The translations under genes and the position numbers were made by a program. From Novosphingobium guangzhouense (GTDB lineage: Bacteria > Pseudomonadota > Alphaproteobacteria > Sphingomonadales > Sphingomonadaceae), in contig NZ_LYMM01000106.1 in assembly GCF_002896965.1 (NCBI RefSeq), positions 112,747 to 176,746 on the forward strand: 64,000 nucleotides of DNA. The letters run 5' to 3'. This document shows, in pieces, positions 11,727 to 19,421 of this stretch (the stretch's first letter is position 1; every line of letters begins with the position of its first letter). The notes under the pieces are model-generated. The model saw only the letters and a list, made by a program, of their open reading frames with translations. It had not been told where the DNA came from and did not search any database.

Positions 11727-11761
11727 AAAAGGCGGGTGCGAAAATGCTTCGCGCCCGCCTC
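11727..11761 (-). terminator. Rho-independent terminator after sciP
   Basis: On the minus strand GAGGCGGGCGCG pairs imperfectly with CGCACCCGCC, followed by TTTTC. It lies 28 nt past the sciP stop. Confidence 0.75.
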
Positions 11762-11789
11762 TGACTTTGCTGGACCTGAACAGGTGCGC

Positions 11790-12089
11790 TCAGAACTTTT
11801 GCTGGCGCTCGTAGAGATCGCGGTAGTGTTGGATTCGTGTCACACGCAGGCCCTGCATGCCCGAACGATCAACGGCGCGTTGCCACGAGGCGAATTCCTC
11901 AAGCGTCAGGCCATAGCGTTCGCAGACTTCGTCGATGGTCAGCAGGCCGCCGTTGACGGCAGCCACGACTTCGGCCTTGCGGCGCACGACCCAGCGGGTG
12001 GTGTTGGGGGGGGGAAGGTCGGCAACCGTCAGCGGCTCGCCGAGCGGGCCGATCACCTGTGCCGGACGGATTTTCTGGTTCTCGATCAT
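11790..12089 (-). CDS. sciP: SciP-type CtrA inhibitor (DUF1153)
   Basis: 99 aa. In Caulobacter SciP binds CtrA at promoters and blocks transcription activation in G1 cells. The core is strongly conserved: VIGPLGEPLTVADLPPP, TTRWVVRRKAEVVAAVNGG, LTIDEVCERYGLTLEEFASW, then MQGLRVTRIQHYRDLY. This is a helix-turn-helix of the Trp repressor/DUF1153 kind. The start is fixed by GAGGG 8 nt before ATG 12089. It begins 2 nt after the stop of the small gene upstream. ctrA itself is at 57 kb in this window. Confidence 0.93.
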   Translation of the reverse strand: MIENQKIRPAQVIGPLGEPLTVADLPPPNTTRWVVRRKAEVVAAVNGGLLTIDEVCERYGLTLEEFASWQRAVDRSGMQGLRVTRIQHYRDLYERQQKF

Positions 12090-12091
12090 AT

Positions 12092-12475
12092 TTACCCTCG
12101 TTCGCCGCTACCGTTCACATCGGCGACTGGAGAATCCTTACATCCACTGGGCTTGCCATTGCTTGAAGCATCAAGGTTAACGTTCCTTGAGCATTCTTCG
12201 TAAGCATTAAGTGCCGAGGCTGCGCAGCCGTCGAAGCTGCCGCGCAGCCGCAGGCGCGTAGCGACCGCGTCGTCGCCCAGCACGCCGAGTCGGTCGTGCG
12301 TTGCGAACAGGCGCGAGCGCAATGCCTGCCAGTCGATCCCGGCCGGGTCGGCGGGCAAGTGCTCCGCAGACAGTCCGCCGATCGCCCCGTCGACAGCAAG
12401 CCCCGGTGCGCGACTCTGCGTGCGATCCGGTGCATCCCCGGTTTTCGGGGCAATGTGATTACGTGCGACGTTCAT
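12092..12475 (-). CDS. Small hypothetical protein upstream of sciP
   Basis: 127 aa, not recognised. The middle (GIDWQALRSRLFATHDR, then LRLRGSFDGCAASALNAYEE) looks like a folded helical segment; both ends are polar and probably disordered. The stop TAA lies 2 nt before the sciP ATG and the sciP ribosome site lies inside this gene, so the pair is probably one transcript. No convincing ribosome site precedes its own ATG. The overlapping minus frame 12115-12453 is a shadow. A role alongside SciP is only inferred from position. Confidence 0.5.
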   Translation of the reverse strand: MNVARNHIAPKTGDAPDRTQSRAPGLAVDGAIGGLSAEHLPADPAGIDWQALRSRLFATHDRLGVLGDDAVATRLRLRGSFDGCAASALNAYEECSRNVNLDASSNGKPSGCKDSPVADVNGSGERG

Positions 12476-12594
12476 GATGGCTGCCTATAACCCGGCGATC
12501 GTCAAGGGATCGTAAAAGGCCGCTTTACGCTTTCTTCATGAGCCGAACCGGCGGCCGTGCAGGCAAAGGATAGGAATCCGGCGCGCTCCGCTGT

Positions 12595-13764
12595 ATGAGC
12601 GGCCCCACCATGACCGTCTCTTCCGATCTTCTTTCCGGGCTCGACCCCGCAGACCTGTTTCAGCTTGATGCCCCGCTTTCCGGCCGCCGCGTGGTGGTGG
12701 CCATGTCGGGCGGGGTGGACAGCTCCGTTGTGGCGGCACTGGCCGCCGCCAGCGGCGCGGAAGTGATCGGTGTGACGCTTCAGCTCTATGATTATGGCGC
12801 CGCGACCGGTCGCAAGGGCGCTTGCTGCGCGGGCGACGATATCCGCGATGCGCGTGCGGTGGCCGATCGGCTCGGCATTGCCCACTATGTCTTCGACCAT
12901 GAAAGCGCCTTCCGCGAAGAGGTGGTTGAGCGGTTCGCCGATGACTATCTCGCCGGGCGCACGCCGATCCCCTGCATCCGCTGCAACATGGGCCCCAAGT
13001 TCACAGACCTGCTCAGCATGGCGCGCGAACTGGGGGCGGACTGCCTTGCAACCGGCCACTATGTTCGCCGCGTGATCGGCGCGGCCGGTTCGGAACTGCA
13101 TCGCGCGCTCGATCCGGCGCGGGACCAGAGCTACTTCCTCTACGGCACCACCGAGGCCCAGCTTGATTTCCTGCGTTTCCCCCTTGGCGGCCTGCCCAAG
13201 ACCGAGACGCGGCGGCTGGCCGAGGCGGCGGGCCTGCGCGTCGCCGCCAAGCCGGACAGTCAGGACATCTGCTTCGTGCCGGATGGCGACTATGCCAAGA
13301 TCGTGCGGTCGGTGCGTCCTGAAGGCGAGGCTCCGGGCGAGATCGTCCATGCTGAAACCGGCGCGGTGCTGGGCAGCCATCGCGGTGTCATCCACTACAC
13401 GGTGGGCCAGCGCCGGGGCCTTGAGATCGGCGGCCAGCCGGAGCCGCTCTACGTTACCGGGATCGAGGCGGAAAGCCGGCAGGTCCGCGTCGGCCCGCGC
13501 CGTCTGTTGGCCACGGCTTCGGCGCGGTTGGTTGAGACGAACCGGATCGGGCCGATTCCCGATACGCCGCTGACGGCCAAGGTCCGTTCGCTGGCCAAGC
13601 CGGTGCCGATCGTGCTCGACGGCCCGCTGGGCGATGGTGCGGACACGACGATCCGCTTTGCCGAACCGGAATACGGCGTTGCGCCGGGGCAGGCCGCGGT
13701 GATCTATGCTGGAGAGCGGGTGATCGGCGGCGGCTGGATCGATTCGACGCAGAGCGCGATCTGA
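12595..13764 (+). CDS. mnmA: tRNA 2-thiouridine(34) synthase
   Basis: ATP-dependent thiolase that makes s2U34 in the anticodons of Lys, Glu and Gln tRNAs. 389 aa. The PP-loop VVVAMSGGVDSSVVAALAA (about residues 33-51) binds ATP. The two catalytic cysteines are in PIPCIRCNMGPKF and DSQDICFVPDGDY, with ATGHYVRR between them, and the C-terminal beta-barrel carries HYTVGQRRGLEIGG. The N-terminus is about 20 residues longer than in E. coli MnmA. ATG 12595 is the longest start; ATG 12610 is also possible. It is divergent from the sciP unit. Confidence 0.95.
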   Translation: MSGPTMTVSSDLLSGLDPADLFQLDAPLSGRRVVVAMSGGVDSSVVAALAAASGAEVIGVTLQLYDYGAATGRKGACCAGDDIRDARAVADRLGIAHYVFDHESAFREEVVERFADDYLAGRTPIPCIRCNMGPKFTDLLSMARELGADCLATGHYVRRVIGAAGSELHRALDPARDQSYFLYGTTEAQLDFLRFPLGGLPKTETRRLAEAAGLRVAAKPDSQDICFVPDGDYAKIVRSVRPEGEAPGEIVHAETGAVLGSHRGVIHYTVGQRRGLEIGGQPEPLYVTGIEAESRQVRVGPRRLLATASARLVETNRIGPIPDTPLTAKVRSLAKPVPIVLDGPLGDGADTTIRFAEPEYGVAPGQAAVIYAGERVIGGGWIDSTQSAI

Positions 13765-13765
13765 A

Positions 13766-14164
13766 TCAATCCTGCCAGGGTTCAAGCCGGCAACCGCGCG
13801 CCGGATCGAAGTCGGCGCTCTGCTTTGCCAGCAGCGGGACCGAGGCTTTGACGGTGCGGGTCTGCGCATCTTCCGATAGCGAAACCCAGCGTCCTGCCCC
13901 CTTGAGGTTCACGACCTTCAGATCGCCTTCGCAGGTATCCATCGGCCGTTGCGAGACGTAGCGGCAGACGCAGCCCACCCGCGCGCCGTAAGCCGCGCCG
14001 ACCAGCGCTTCTTCGCGCAGGCCGCGCCAGGTCCAGCCGAGCCACAATACAAGGCCAAGCAGCGTGAGGAGGATCAGGTTGCGCTTCCATCGCGAAGGCT
14101 GTCGTACAGGATGCATCCCGCCCGTGACCTTGTCCCCCGGTCCGGGTTGCCCGGATGTTGCCAT
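13766..14164 (-). CDS. Small membrane-anchored hypothetical protein
   Basis: 132 aa. One membrane helix (NLILLTLLGLVLWLGWTW) precedes an outer domain with four cysteines: VGCVCRYVSQRPMDTC and, at the end, GCRLEPWQD, with VSLSEDAQTRTVKASVPLL between. From memory, similar Cys-containing domains occur at the N-terminus of some sphingomonad serine hydrolases, so it may be a split-off partner of the divergent gene; this is inference. ATG 14164 is chosen because GAGG lies 9 nt upstream; the frame is open to 14431 but that part is antisense to the neighbouring gene. The two start codons are only 31 nt apart. Confidence 0.65.
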   Translation of the reverse strand: MATSGQPGPGDKVTGGMHPVRQPSRWKRNLILLTLLGLVLWLGWTWRGLREEALVGAAYGARVGCVCRYVSQRPMDTCEGDLKVVNLKGAGRWVSLSEDAQTRTVKASVPLLAKQSADFDPARGCRLEPWQD

Positions 14165-14195
14165 TCTCAAACGCCTCGCACATGACCGGCGCACC

Positions 14196-15338
14196 ATGTC
14201 GGTACGCCGTCTTCCCCTTATCGCCGTGATGCTTGCGCTGCCAGCCCTGTGGGGCTGTGGGTCGGGTGCGCCCGAAGGGCCGCCGCCTGCGAGCACCGAA
14301 TCGCTTGCCGCAATCAAGGATGACGGCGGGGCTCCGCGCGAATCGCTGGGGCGCGCCATCGACCGGCTGTTCAACGAAGAGGCGGTGGGCAAGACCGACG
14401 CCCTCGTCATCCTGAAACGCGGATCGGTCATCGCAGAGCGCTATGGCGAAGGCGTAAAGCCCGATTCGCGGCTGCCGGGCTGGTCTGCGGGTCAGTGCGT
14501 GACCGCGCTGATGATCGGCCAACTGGTCAGCGATGGTCGCCTGCGCCTGAACGAGTCCGCCCCGGTGCCCGAATGGCAGCGGCCCGGCGATCCACGCGGC
14601 GTCATCACGCTGCGGCAACTGCTCCAGATGCGTTCGGGCCTGCGCCATGTCGAGGCCACCAGTGCGGGCACCGGCCGGGTCGAAGGCGAATCGGATCGCA
14701 TGCGCATGCTGTTCCTCGACGGGCGCGACGACATGGCCTCCTATGCCGAGGCGCAGCCGCTCGAAGCCCCGGCGGGCAAATTCTTCGAACATTCCTCTGC
14801 CAGCGCGGTGATCCTGTCGGACCTTGCCGCGCGCGTCCTGTGGCCTGACCGCGATCCGCAACGGCGGCGGCAGGCGGTGAACGATTACTTGCGTAACCGG
14901 GTGCTTCAGCCGACCGGCATGGGCTCTGCGATCGTCGGTTACGACCGTGCGGGCACTATGATCGGGTCAGGCATGATCGCCATGACCGCGCGGGACTGGG
15001 GCAACCTTGGGGAGTTCATCCGCCACACCGGATCGGTGGGCGGCGCGCAGATCCTGCCGCGCCGCTGGGTGCAGTTCATGCTGGAGCCGTCCCCGCGTGA
15101 GCCGGGATACGGCGCAGGCGTCTGGCTGAATGGCGGTGAGGCAGGAGAGGGCGCGCGGCTTTGGCCGGGCGCGGCGGCGAAGACCGTCTTCGCATGTCTG
15201 GGCGAGTACGGCCAGTTCGTGGTTGGATCGCCCGATCAGTTGCTGACGGTCGTGCGGATCGGCCACAGCGACCCCGCGCAGGAGCGCGAGGTGCATGACG
15301 AACTGGGCACGCTGCTGGCGCTGTTCCCGAAGAACTGA
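14196..15338 (+). CDS. Lipoprotein of the serine beta-lactamase (class C) family, catalytic motifs altered
   Basis: 380 aa. The N-terminus is a lipoprotein signal with lipobox LWGC (Cys21). The fold matches 6-aminohexanoate-dimer hydrolase-like serine hydrolases: LVILKRGSVIAERYGEG, then LPGWSAGQCVTALMIGQLV, LRQLLQMRSGLRHVE, and GSGMIAMTARDWGNLGEFI. In active members the SxxK lysine follows the nucleophile. Here the motif reads SAGQ (residues 97-100), so the lysine is replaced by Gln, and the usual Tyr-x-Asn region reads FFEHSSAS. It is probably a non-catalytic or changed-activity member. The frame is open to 14064, but ATG 14196 starts at the signal peptide. Confidence 0.8.
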   Translation: MSVRRLPLIAVMLALPALWGCGSGAPEGPPPASTESLAAIKDDGGAPRESLGRAIDRLFNEEAVGKTDALVILKRGSVIAERYGEGVKPDSRLPGWSAGQCVTALMIGQLVSDGRLRLNESAPVPEWQRPGDPRGVITLRQLLQMRSGLRHVEATSAGTGRVEGESDRMRMLFLDGRDDMASYAEAQPLEAPAGKFFEHSSASAVILSDLAARVLWPDRDPQRRRQAVNDYLRNRVLQPTGMGSAIVGYDRAGTMIGSGMIAMTARDWGNLGEFIRHTGSVGGAQILPRRWVQFMLEPSPREPGYGAGVWLNGGEAGEGARLWPGAAAKTVFACLGEYGQFVVGSPDQLLTVVRIGHSDPAQEREVHDELGTLLALFPKN

Positions 15339-15372
15339 TTGGGCTGCGTAAGCCCCGAAACAAGGACGGGAC

Positions 15373-15732
15373 TTAGACCGTAAAGCTTTCCCCGCACCCG
15401 CAGGCGCCCTTGGCATTGGGGTTGTTGAACACGAACCCGGCGGTGAAATCATCTTCCACCCAGTCCATCGTGCTGCCGATAAGATAGAGCACCGAGGCCC
15501 CGTCGATGTAGAACAGGCCGCCGGGGGTTTCGATCTTCTCGTCGAACTTGGCTTCCTCGGTGACGTAATCGACCGAGTAGGCAAGGCCCGAACAGCCCCG
15601 TCGCGGGGTGGACAGCTTGACGCCGATTGCGCCTTCCGGAGCGTCACCCATCAGCTTGGCGATGCGGGCTTCGGCGCTGGGCGTCAGGATGACGGCAGCA
15701 GGGCGCGCGCGCGTGGTCGTTGCGGTGGTCAT
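15373..15732 (-). CDS. sufA: A-type iron-sulfur carrier (SufA/HesB family)
   Basis: 119 aa carrier that takes clusters from SufBCD to target proteins. The three ligand cysteines are present: RRGCSGLAY (Cys47) and the tail GACGCGESF (Cys111, Cys113). ATG 15732 shares one base with the stop of the DUF59 gene (TGATG), so it is translationally coupled; a GTG one codon upstream is the alternative. Last gene of the suf operon. SufA, ErpA and IscA cannot be told apart from sequence; the symbol follows from position. Confidence 0.92.
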   Translation of the reverse strand: MTTATTTRARPAAVILTPSAEARIAKLMGDAPEGAIGVKLSTPRRGCSGLAYSVDYVTEEAKFDEKIETPGGLFYIDGASVLYLIGSTMDWVEDDFTAGFVFNNPNAKGACGCGESFTV

Positions 15733-16202
15733 CACAGCATCCCCAGTTCAAGCTTGGCCTCGTCGGACATCTTGGCCATGTCCCACGGCGGATCCCAGAC
15801 AAGATTCACTTCGCAGTCGCGCACGCCAGGCACGGCGGATACGCGCAGTTCGACTTCGCCCGGCATCGATTCGGCCACCGGGCAGTGCGGGGTGGTGAGC
15901 GTCATCGTCACCGCCACCGATGCTTCGGGCGATACCTCGACGCCGTAGATCAGGCCAAGATCGTAGATGTTGACCGGAATTTCGGGGTCGAAAATCTCCT
16001 TCAGCGCATCGATGACGCCATCGTAGATCGCACCGCCGGGAGCCGAAGGGTCGATGTCCTGCGGCTTTTCGGCCAGGAACCCATCGAGATAGTCGCGCTT
16101 GCGCTCTTCCACCGGAGCAGGCGCATCATCCACCCGTGCGCGGGGCGCGGGGGGAGCCGCATCGACTTCCTCGACGGTGAAGGTTGGCTTCTGATCGCTC
16201 AT
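15732..16202 (-). CDS. sufT: SUF system protein SufT (DUF59/MIP18 family)
   Basis: 156 aa. DUF59 proteins help cluster maturation or transfer. The first 60 residues are acidic and proline-rich (probably disordered). The domain then runs VIDALKEIFDPEIPVNIYDL, LTTPHCPVAESMPGEVE with the conserved Cys, and VNLVWDPPWDMAKMSDEA. It overlaps sufS by 4 nt upstream and the A-type carrier by 1 nt downstream. Placement between sufS and the carrier is typical of sphingomonads. Confidence 0.9.
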   Translation of the reverse strand: MSDQKPTFTVEEVDAAPPAPRARVDDAPAPVEERKRDYLDGFLAEKPQDIDPSAPGGAIYDGVIDALKEIFDPEIPVNIYDLGLIYGVEVSPEASVAVTMTLTTPHCPVAESMPGEVELRVSAVPGVRDCEVNLVWDPPWDMAKMSDEAKLELGML

Positions 16203-17404
16203 CCGAAAATTCTCCTGGTGCGCTCGATCCCTTTCAGAAGCGCATCGATATCGCTTTCATCGCTGTAGAGGCCGAAGCTGGCCCGCGCCGTGGCGGGGAC
16301 GCCAAGGTGCTCCATCAGCGGCTGTGCACAGTGGTGCCCGGCGCGGATCGCCACGCCTTCTTCGTCCAATATGGTGCCCAGATCGTGCGGGTGAACCCCG
16401 TCGAGCGCAAAACTGACGATGCCGAGCGAATCGTCGGGGCCGAACAGCGTCACGTCGTTGCGCTTGCGCAGTTCGCTGCGCAGCAGGACGGCAAGGTCGC
16501 GCTCATGCTTTTCGGCCCGGTCCAGGCCCACGCCGGAAAGCCAGTCCATCGCCGCTGCCATGCCGATGGCCTCGACGATATTGGGCGTGCCCGCCTCGAA
16601 ACGCTGGGGGGCGGGGGCGAACGTGGTCTTTTCGAACGTGACCTTGTCGATCATCGCGCCGCCGCCCTGCCACGGGGGCATACCGTCAAGGATATCCTTG
16701 CGCGCCCACAGCACGCCGATGCCGGTCGGGCCGTAAAGCTTGTGCGCGGAAAAGGCGTAGAAGTCGCAACCGAACGCGGCCATGTCCAGCGCCAGGCGCG
16801 GCGCGGCCTGGCAGCCGTCGATCAGCAGCTTCGCGCCGACGGCATGGGCCAGCCTTGCGGCATGTTCCACGTGGAGCACACTGCCCAGCACGTTGGAGAC
16901 GTGGGCAAGCGCGACCAGCTTGTGCGCAGAGGTCAGAATGCGCTCGGCGGCTTGAAGGTCGATGCGGCCCTCGGCGTCGAGCGGGCATACGTCGATGGCC
17001 ACACCGGTACGCGCCTGCAGCAACTGCCAGGGCACGATGTTGGAGTGGTGCTCCAGCATCGAGACGAGGATGCGGTCGCCGGCTTTGAGGTTTTCGACGC
17101 CCCAGGTCTGCGCGACCAGGTTGATCGCCTCGGTCGCGCCACGCGTGAAGACGATCTCGTCTTCGTGCGCATTCATGAACTGCGCGGTACGGCGGCGGGC
17201 CGCCTCGAATGCCAGCGTCATGTCGGCGGAGCGGGCATAGACCCCGCGATGCACGGTCGCGTAGTCACGGCCCATCGCGGCGACGGTCGCGTCGATAACA
17301 GCCTGCGGCTTCTGCGCCGTGGCGGCGGTATCCAGATAGTGCCAGTCGCCCGCCAGACCCGGAAACTGGTCCTTGAGGACGAGTTCTGCGGTATCCAGCG
17401 TCAC
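16199..17404 (-). CDS. sufS: Cysteine desulfurase SufS
   Basis: PLP enzyme releasing sulfur from cysteine for Fe-S assembly, 401 aa. The PLP lysine is K222 in FSAHKLYGPTGIG, the histidine region is MLEHHSNIVPWQLL, and the persulfide cysteine is C359 in IRAGHHCAQPLM, the short RxGHHCA loop of the SufS (type II) group. It overlaps sufD upstream and sufT downstream by 4 nt each. No SufE or SufU gene is visible in this operon, so the sulfur relay partner must lie elsewhere or be replaced. Confidence 0.96.
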   Translation of the reverse strand: MTLDTAELVLKDQFPGLAGDWHYLDTAATAQKPQAVIDATVAAMGRDYATVHRGVYARSADMTLAFEAARRRTAQFMNAHEDEIVFTRGATEAINLVAQTWGVENLKAGDRILVSMLEHHSNIVPWQLLQARTGVAIDVCPLDAEGRIDLQAAERILTSAHKLVALAHVSNVLGSVLHVEHAARLAHAVGAKLLIDGCQAAPRLALDMAAFGCDFYAFSAHKLYGPTGIGVLWARKDILDGMPPWQGGGAMIDKVTFEKTTFAPAPQRFEAGTPNIVEAIGMAAAMDWLSGVGLDRAEKHERDLAVLLRSELRKRNDVTLFGPDDSLGIVSFALDGVHPHDLGTILDEEGVAIRAGHHCAQPLMEHLGVPATARASFGLYSDESDIDALLKGIERTRRIFG

Positions 17405-18138
17405 AGGATCGCCTCCAGACGGGCGATCGCCGCTGCGCTCAGTTCCTCTTCTCCCGCCGCGCCGGTAAAGGCTTCGGCGATGAATGCCTGCAGCATCAGG
17501 CGCTTGGCCTGCGGCGGCGTGAGCCCACGGCTCATCAGGTAGAACAGGCCCTGCGCGTCGAGTTCGCCAACCGCGCAGCCATGCGCGGCCTTGACGTCGT
17601 CGGCGTAGATTTCCAGCTCCGGGCGCGCATTGGCGGTCGCGGTGCGTTCCAGCAGCATGGCGCGGACGGACTGTTCGGCATCGGTGCCGTCAGCGCCGCG
17701 CTCAACCGCGATACGGCCAAGATAGGTGCCGACCGACTTTCCGGCCAGCACCGTGCGCACGATCTGCTCCGACGTGGCATTCAGCCCTGCGTGGGTGACT
17801 TCGGTGACGACTTCCAGCGTCTCGTCCCCTGTCGCCAGCTGCGCCGCGCCGAGCGTGAAGTCGGCGCCTTCAGCCAGACGCACGTCCACCGCAATGCGGC
17901 CATAGGCAGGCCCGGCGGTGAGAACGCGAAGATCGAACTTCGCGCCTTTGCCAAGCGTGATGGCGATGTGGCGGGCGACGGCTCCGGTGCCGGTTTCGAC
18001 GATCTGCAACGCGTCTTCGGCGCCGTCCGCGATCGTGATCTCTTCGGTCACGATCGGCCAAACGGTGCTCAGTGCCGCGATGTCGGAATAACGGAAATCC
18101 TCGTCCCGACGGGTGGGAAGGGCCATTTCGACGTTCAT
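17401..18138 (-). CDS. sufD: SufD, short form
   Basis: Partner of SufB in the SufBC2D scaffold. 245 aa, clearly shorter than E. coli SufD (about 420): the N-terminal helical domain is mostly missing, leaving the beta-helix core and C-terminal helices. Family features include ARPELEIYADDVKAAHGCAV, with the conserved His of the SufB-SufD interface, and GLFYLMSRGLTPPQAKRLML. The frame is intact with ATGA overlaps at both ends, so this is a compact natural form, not a broken gene. Confidence 0.9.
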   Translation of the reverse strand: MNVEMALPTRRDEDFRYSDIAALSTVWPIVTEEITIADGAEDALQIVETGTGAVARHIAITLGKGAKFDLRVLTAGPAYGRIAVDVRLAEGADFTLGAAQLATGDETLEVVTEVTHAGLNATSEQIVRTVLAGKSVGTYLGRIAVERGADGTDAEQSVRAMLLERTATANARPELEIYADDVKAAHGCAVGELDAQGLFYLMSRGLTPPQAKRLMLQAFIAEAFTGAAGEEELSAAAIARLEAIL

Positions 18139-18887
18139 GCCGCTTCCTGCACCACCGCCTCGTAACCCTCTTCCTCAAGCCGCAGCGCAAGGTCGGGGCC
18201 ACCCGACTTGACGATGCGACCGGCGGCGAGGACGTGCACGAAGTCCGGCTTCACGTAGTCCAGCAGGCGCTGGTAGTGGGTGATCAGCAGCACGGCCTTG
18301 TCAGGGGCGCGCATGATCGAATTGATGCCTTCACCGCAGATGCGAAGCGCGTCGATGTCGAGGCCCGAGTCCGTTTCGTCGAGGATGGCCAGCTTGGGGT
18401 TCAGGATGCCCATCTGCACCATCTCAGCGCGCTTCTTCTCGCCGCCCGAGAAGCCGACGTTCACCGGGCGCTTGAGCATGTCCATGTCCATGCGCAGCAG
18501 GCCGGCCTTTTCCTTGGCAAGCTTGAGGAATTCACCGCCCGAAAGCGGTTCTTCTCCCCGGCCCTTACGCTGGGCATTGGCCGCTTCGCGCAGGAACTGG
18601 ACGAACGAGACGCCGGGAATCTCGACCGGATACTGGAAGCCCAGGAACAGGCCCGCCGCAGCGCGCTCATGCGGTTCGAGTTCGAGCAGATCGACGCCGT
18701 CGAAGTCCACCGATCCGCCGGTCACTTCATAGCCCGGACGGCCGCCGAGCGTGTAGCCCAGCGTCGACTTGCCCGCGCCGTTGGGGCCCATGATGGCGTG
18801 AATCTCACCCGGATTGATGGTGAGCGACAGGCCCTTGAGGATCTGCTTGTCGGCGACGTTCGCGGTCAGGTTTTCGATCTTGAGCAT
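18135..18887 (-). CDS. sufC: Fe-S assembly ATPase SufC
   Basis: ABC-type ATPase of SufBC2D, 250 aa. Walker A is GPNGAGKSTLGY (about residues 34-45), the ABC signature is GFSGGEKKRAEM, Walker B is LAILDETDSGLDID, and the switch histidine lies in LLITHYQRLLDY. It starts 3 nt after the DUF559 gene and overlaps sufD by 4 nt. Confidence 0.97.
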   Translation of the reverse strand: MLKIENLTANVADKQILKGLSLTINPGEIHAIMGPNGAGKSTLGYTLGGRPGYEVTGGSVDFDGVDLLELEPHERAAAGLFLGFQYPVEIPGVSFVQFLREAANAQRKGRGEEPLSGGEFLKLAKEKAGLLRMDMDMLKRPVNVGFSGGEKKRAEMVQMGILNPKLAILDETDSGLDIDALRICGEGINSIMRAPDKAVLLITHYQRLLDYVKPDFVHVLAAGRIVKSGGPDLALRLEEEGYEAVVQEAA

Positions 18888-18890
18888 GGC

Positions 18891-19382
18891 TTATCCTTCG
18901 TCGCTCACGAACGTCGCAGCCGGACGCGAGCCAGCCTTCTTGCGCGCAGAGCGCTTGTCGAAGGGCACGTTGATTTCGGTATTGATTTCGCGGACCACGG
19001 TGTCGACGTTGCCGATCACTTCCTCTTCCGAGAAGCGCAGCACGCGGATGCCGACTTCGATCAGCTTGCGGTCCTGCAACTCGTTGACGTCGGCGTTCGA
19101 GTCCTCGGCGCTGATCTGGACGACGATCCAGCGCGACGGGCAGGCGAAATCAACGATGGTGGAACCCACCACCGACTGCCGGATGAACTTTACCCCACCC
19201 AGCTTGGAGCCGGAAAGCTGTTCCCACAGCGCCTTTTGCGCATCAGTGGGATTGCGGCGCTGGTCGCGCGCGCGTTCCTTCAGCGTTTCAAGCCGTGCGC
19301 CGGTAAGGGCGAAGCTGGCCTTGGCGTCCTTGGGCGCGCTTTCGGCGCGGCTGATGCCCAGGGTCTTGCGGGCGGCGGTCAT
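18891..19382 (-). CDS. DUF559 (VSR-like nuclease fold) protein inside the suf operon, active site apparently lost
   Basis: 163 aa. DUF559 proteins belong to the VSR/PD-(D/E)XK endonuclease fold. Recognisable parts: RNPTDAQKALWEQLSG (family R-x-x-x-T..LW helix), KFIRQSVVGSTIVDFACP with the conserved Asp78, and LIEVGIRVLRFSEEEVIGN. In typical members VDF is followed by an (I/V)E(V/L)DG..H segment; here the strand reads IVVQISAEDSNAD, so the acidic and histidine residues are not in place and nuclease activity looks unlikely. ATG 19382 is chosen because GAAGGA lies about 8 nt upstream; ATG 19406 has no such site. It sits between sufB (39 nt) and sufC (3 nt) on the same strand. Role unknown. Confidence 0.85.
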   Translation of the reverse strand: MTAARKTLGISRAESAPKDAKASFALTGARLETLKERARDQRRNPTDAQKALWEQLSGSKLGGVKFIRQSVVGSTIVDFACPSRWIVVQISAEDSNADVNELQDRKLIEVGIRVLRFSEEEVIGNVDTVVREINTEINVPFDKRSARKKAGSRPAATFVSDEG

Positions 19383-19421
19383 GGATTTTTGTCCTTCGTT
19401 ATTCATGGCGGGTGAGGGGCG

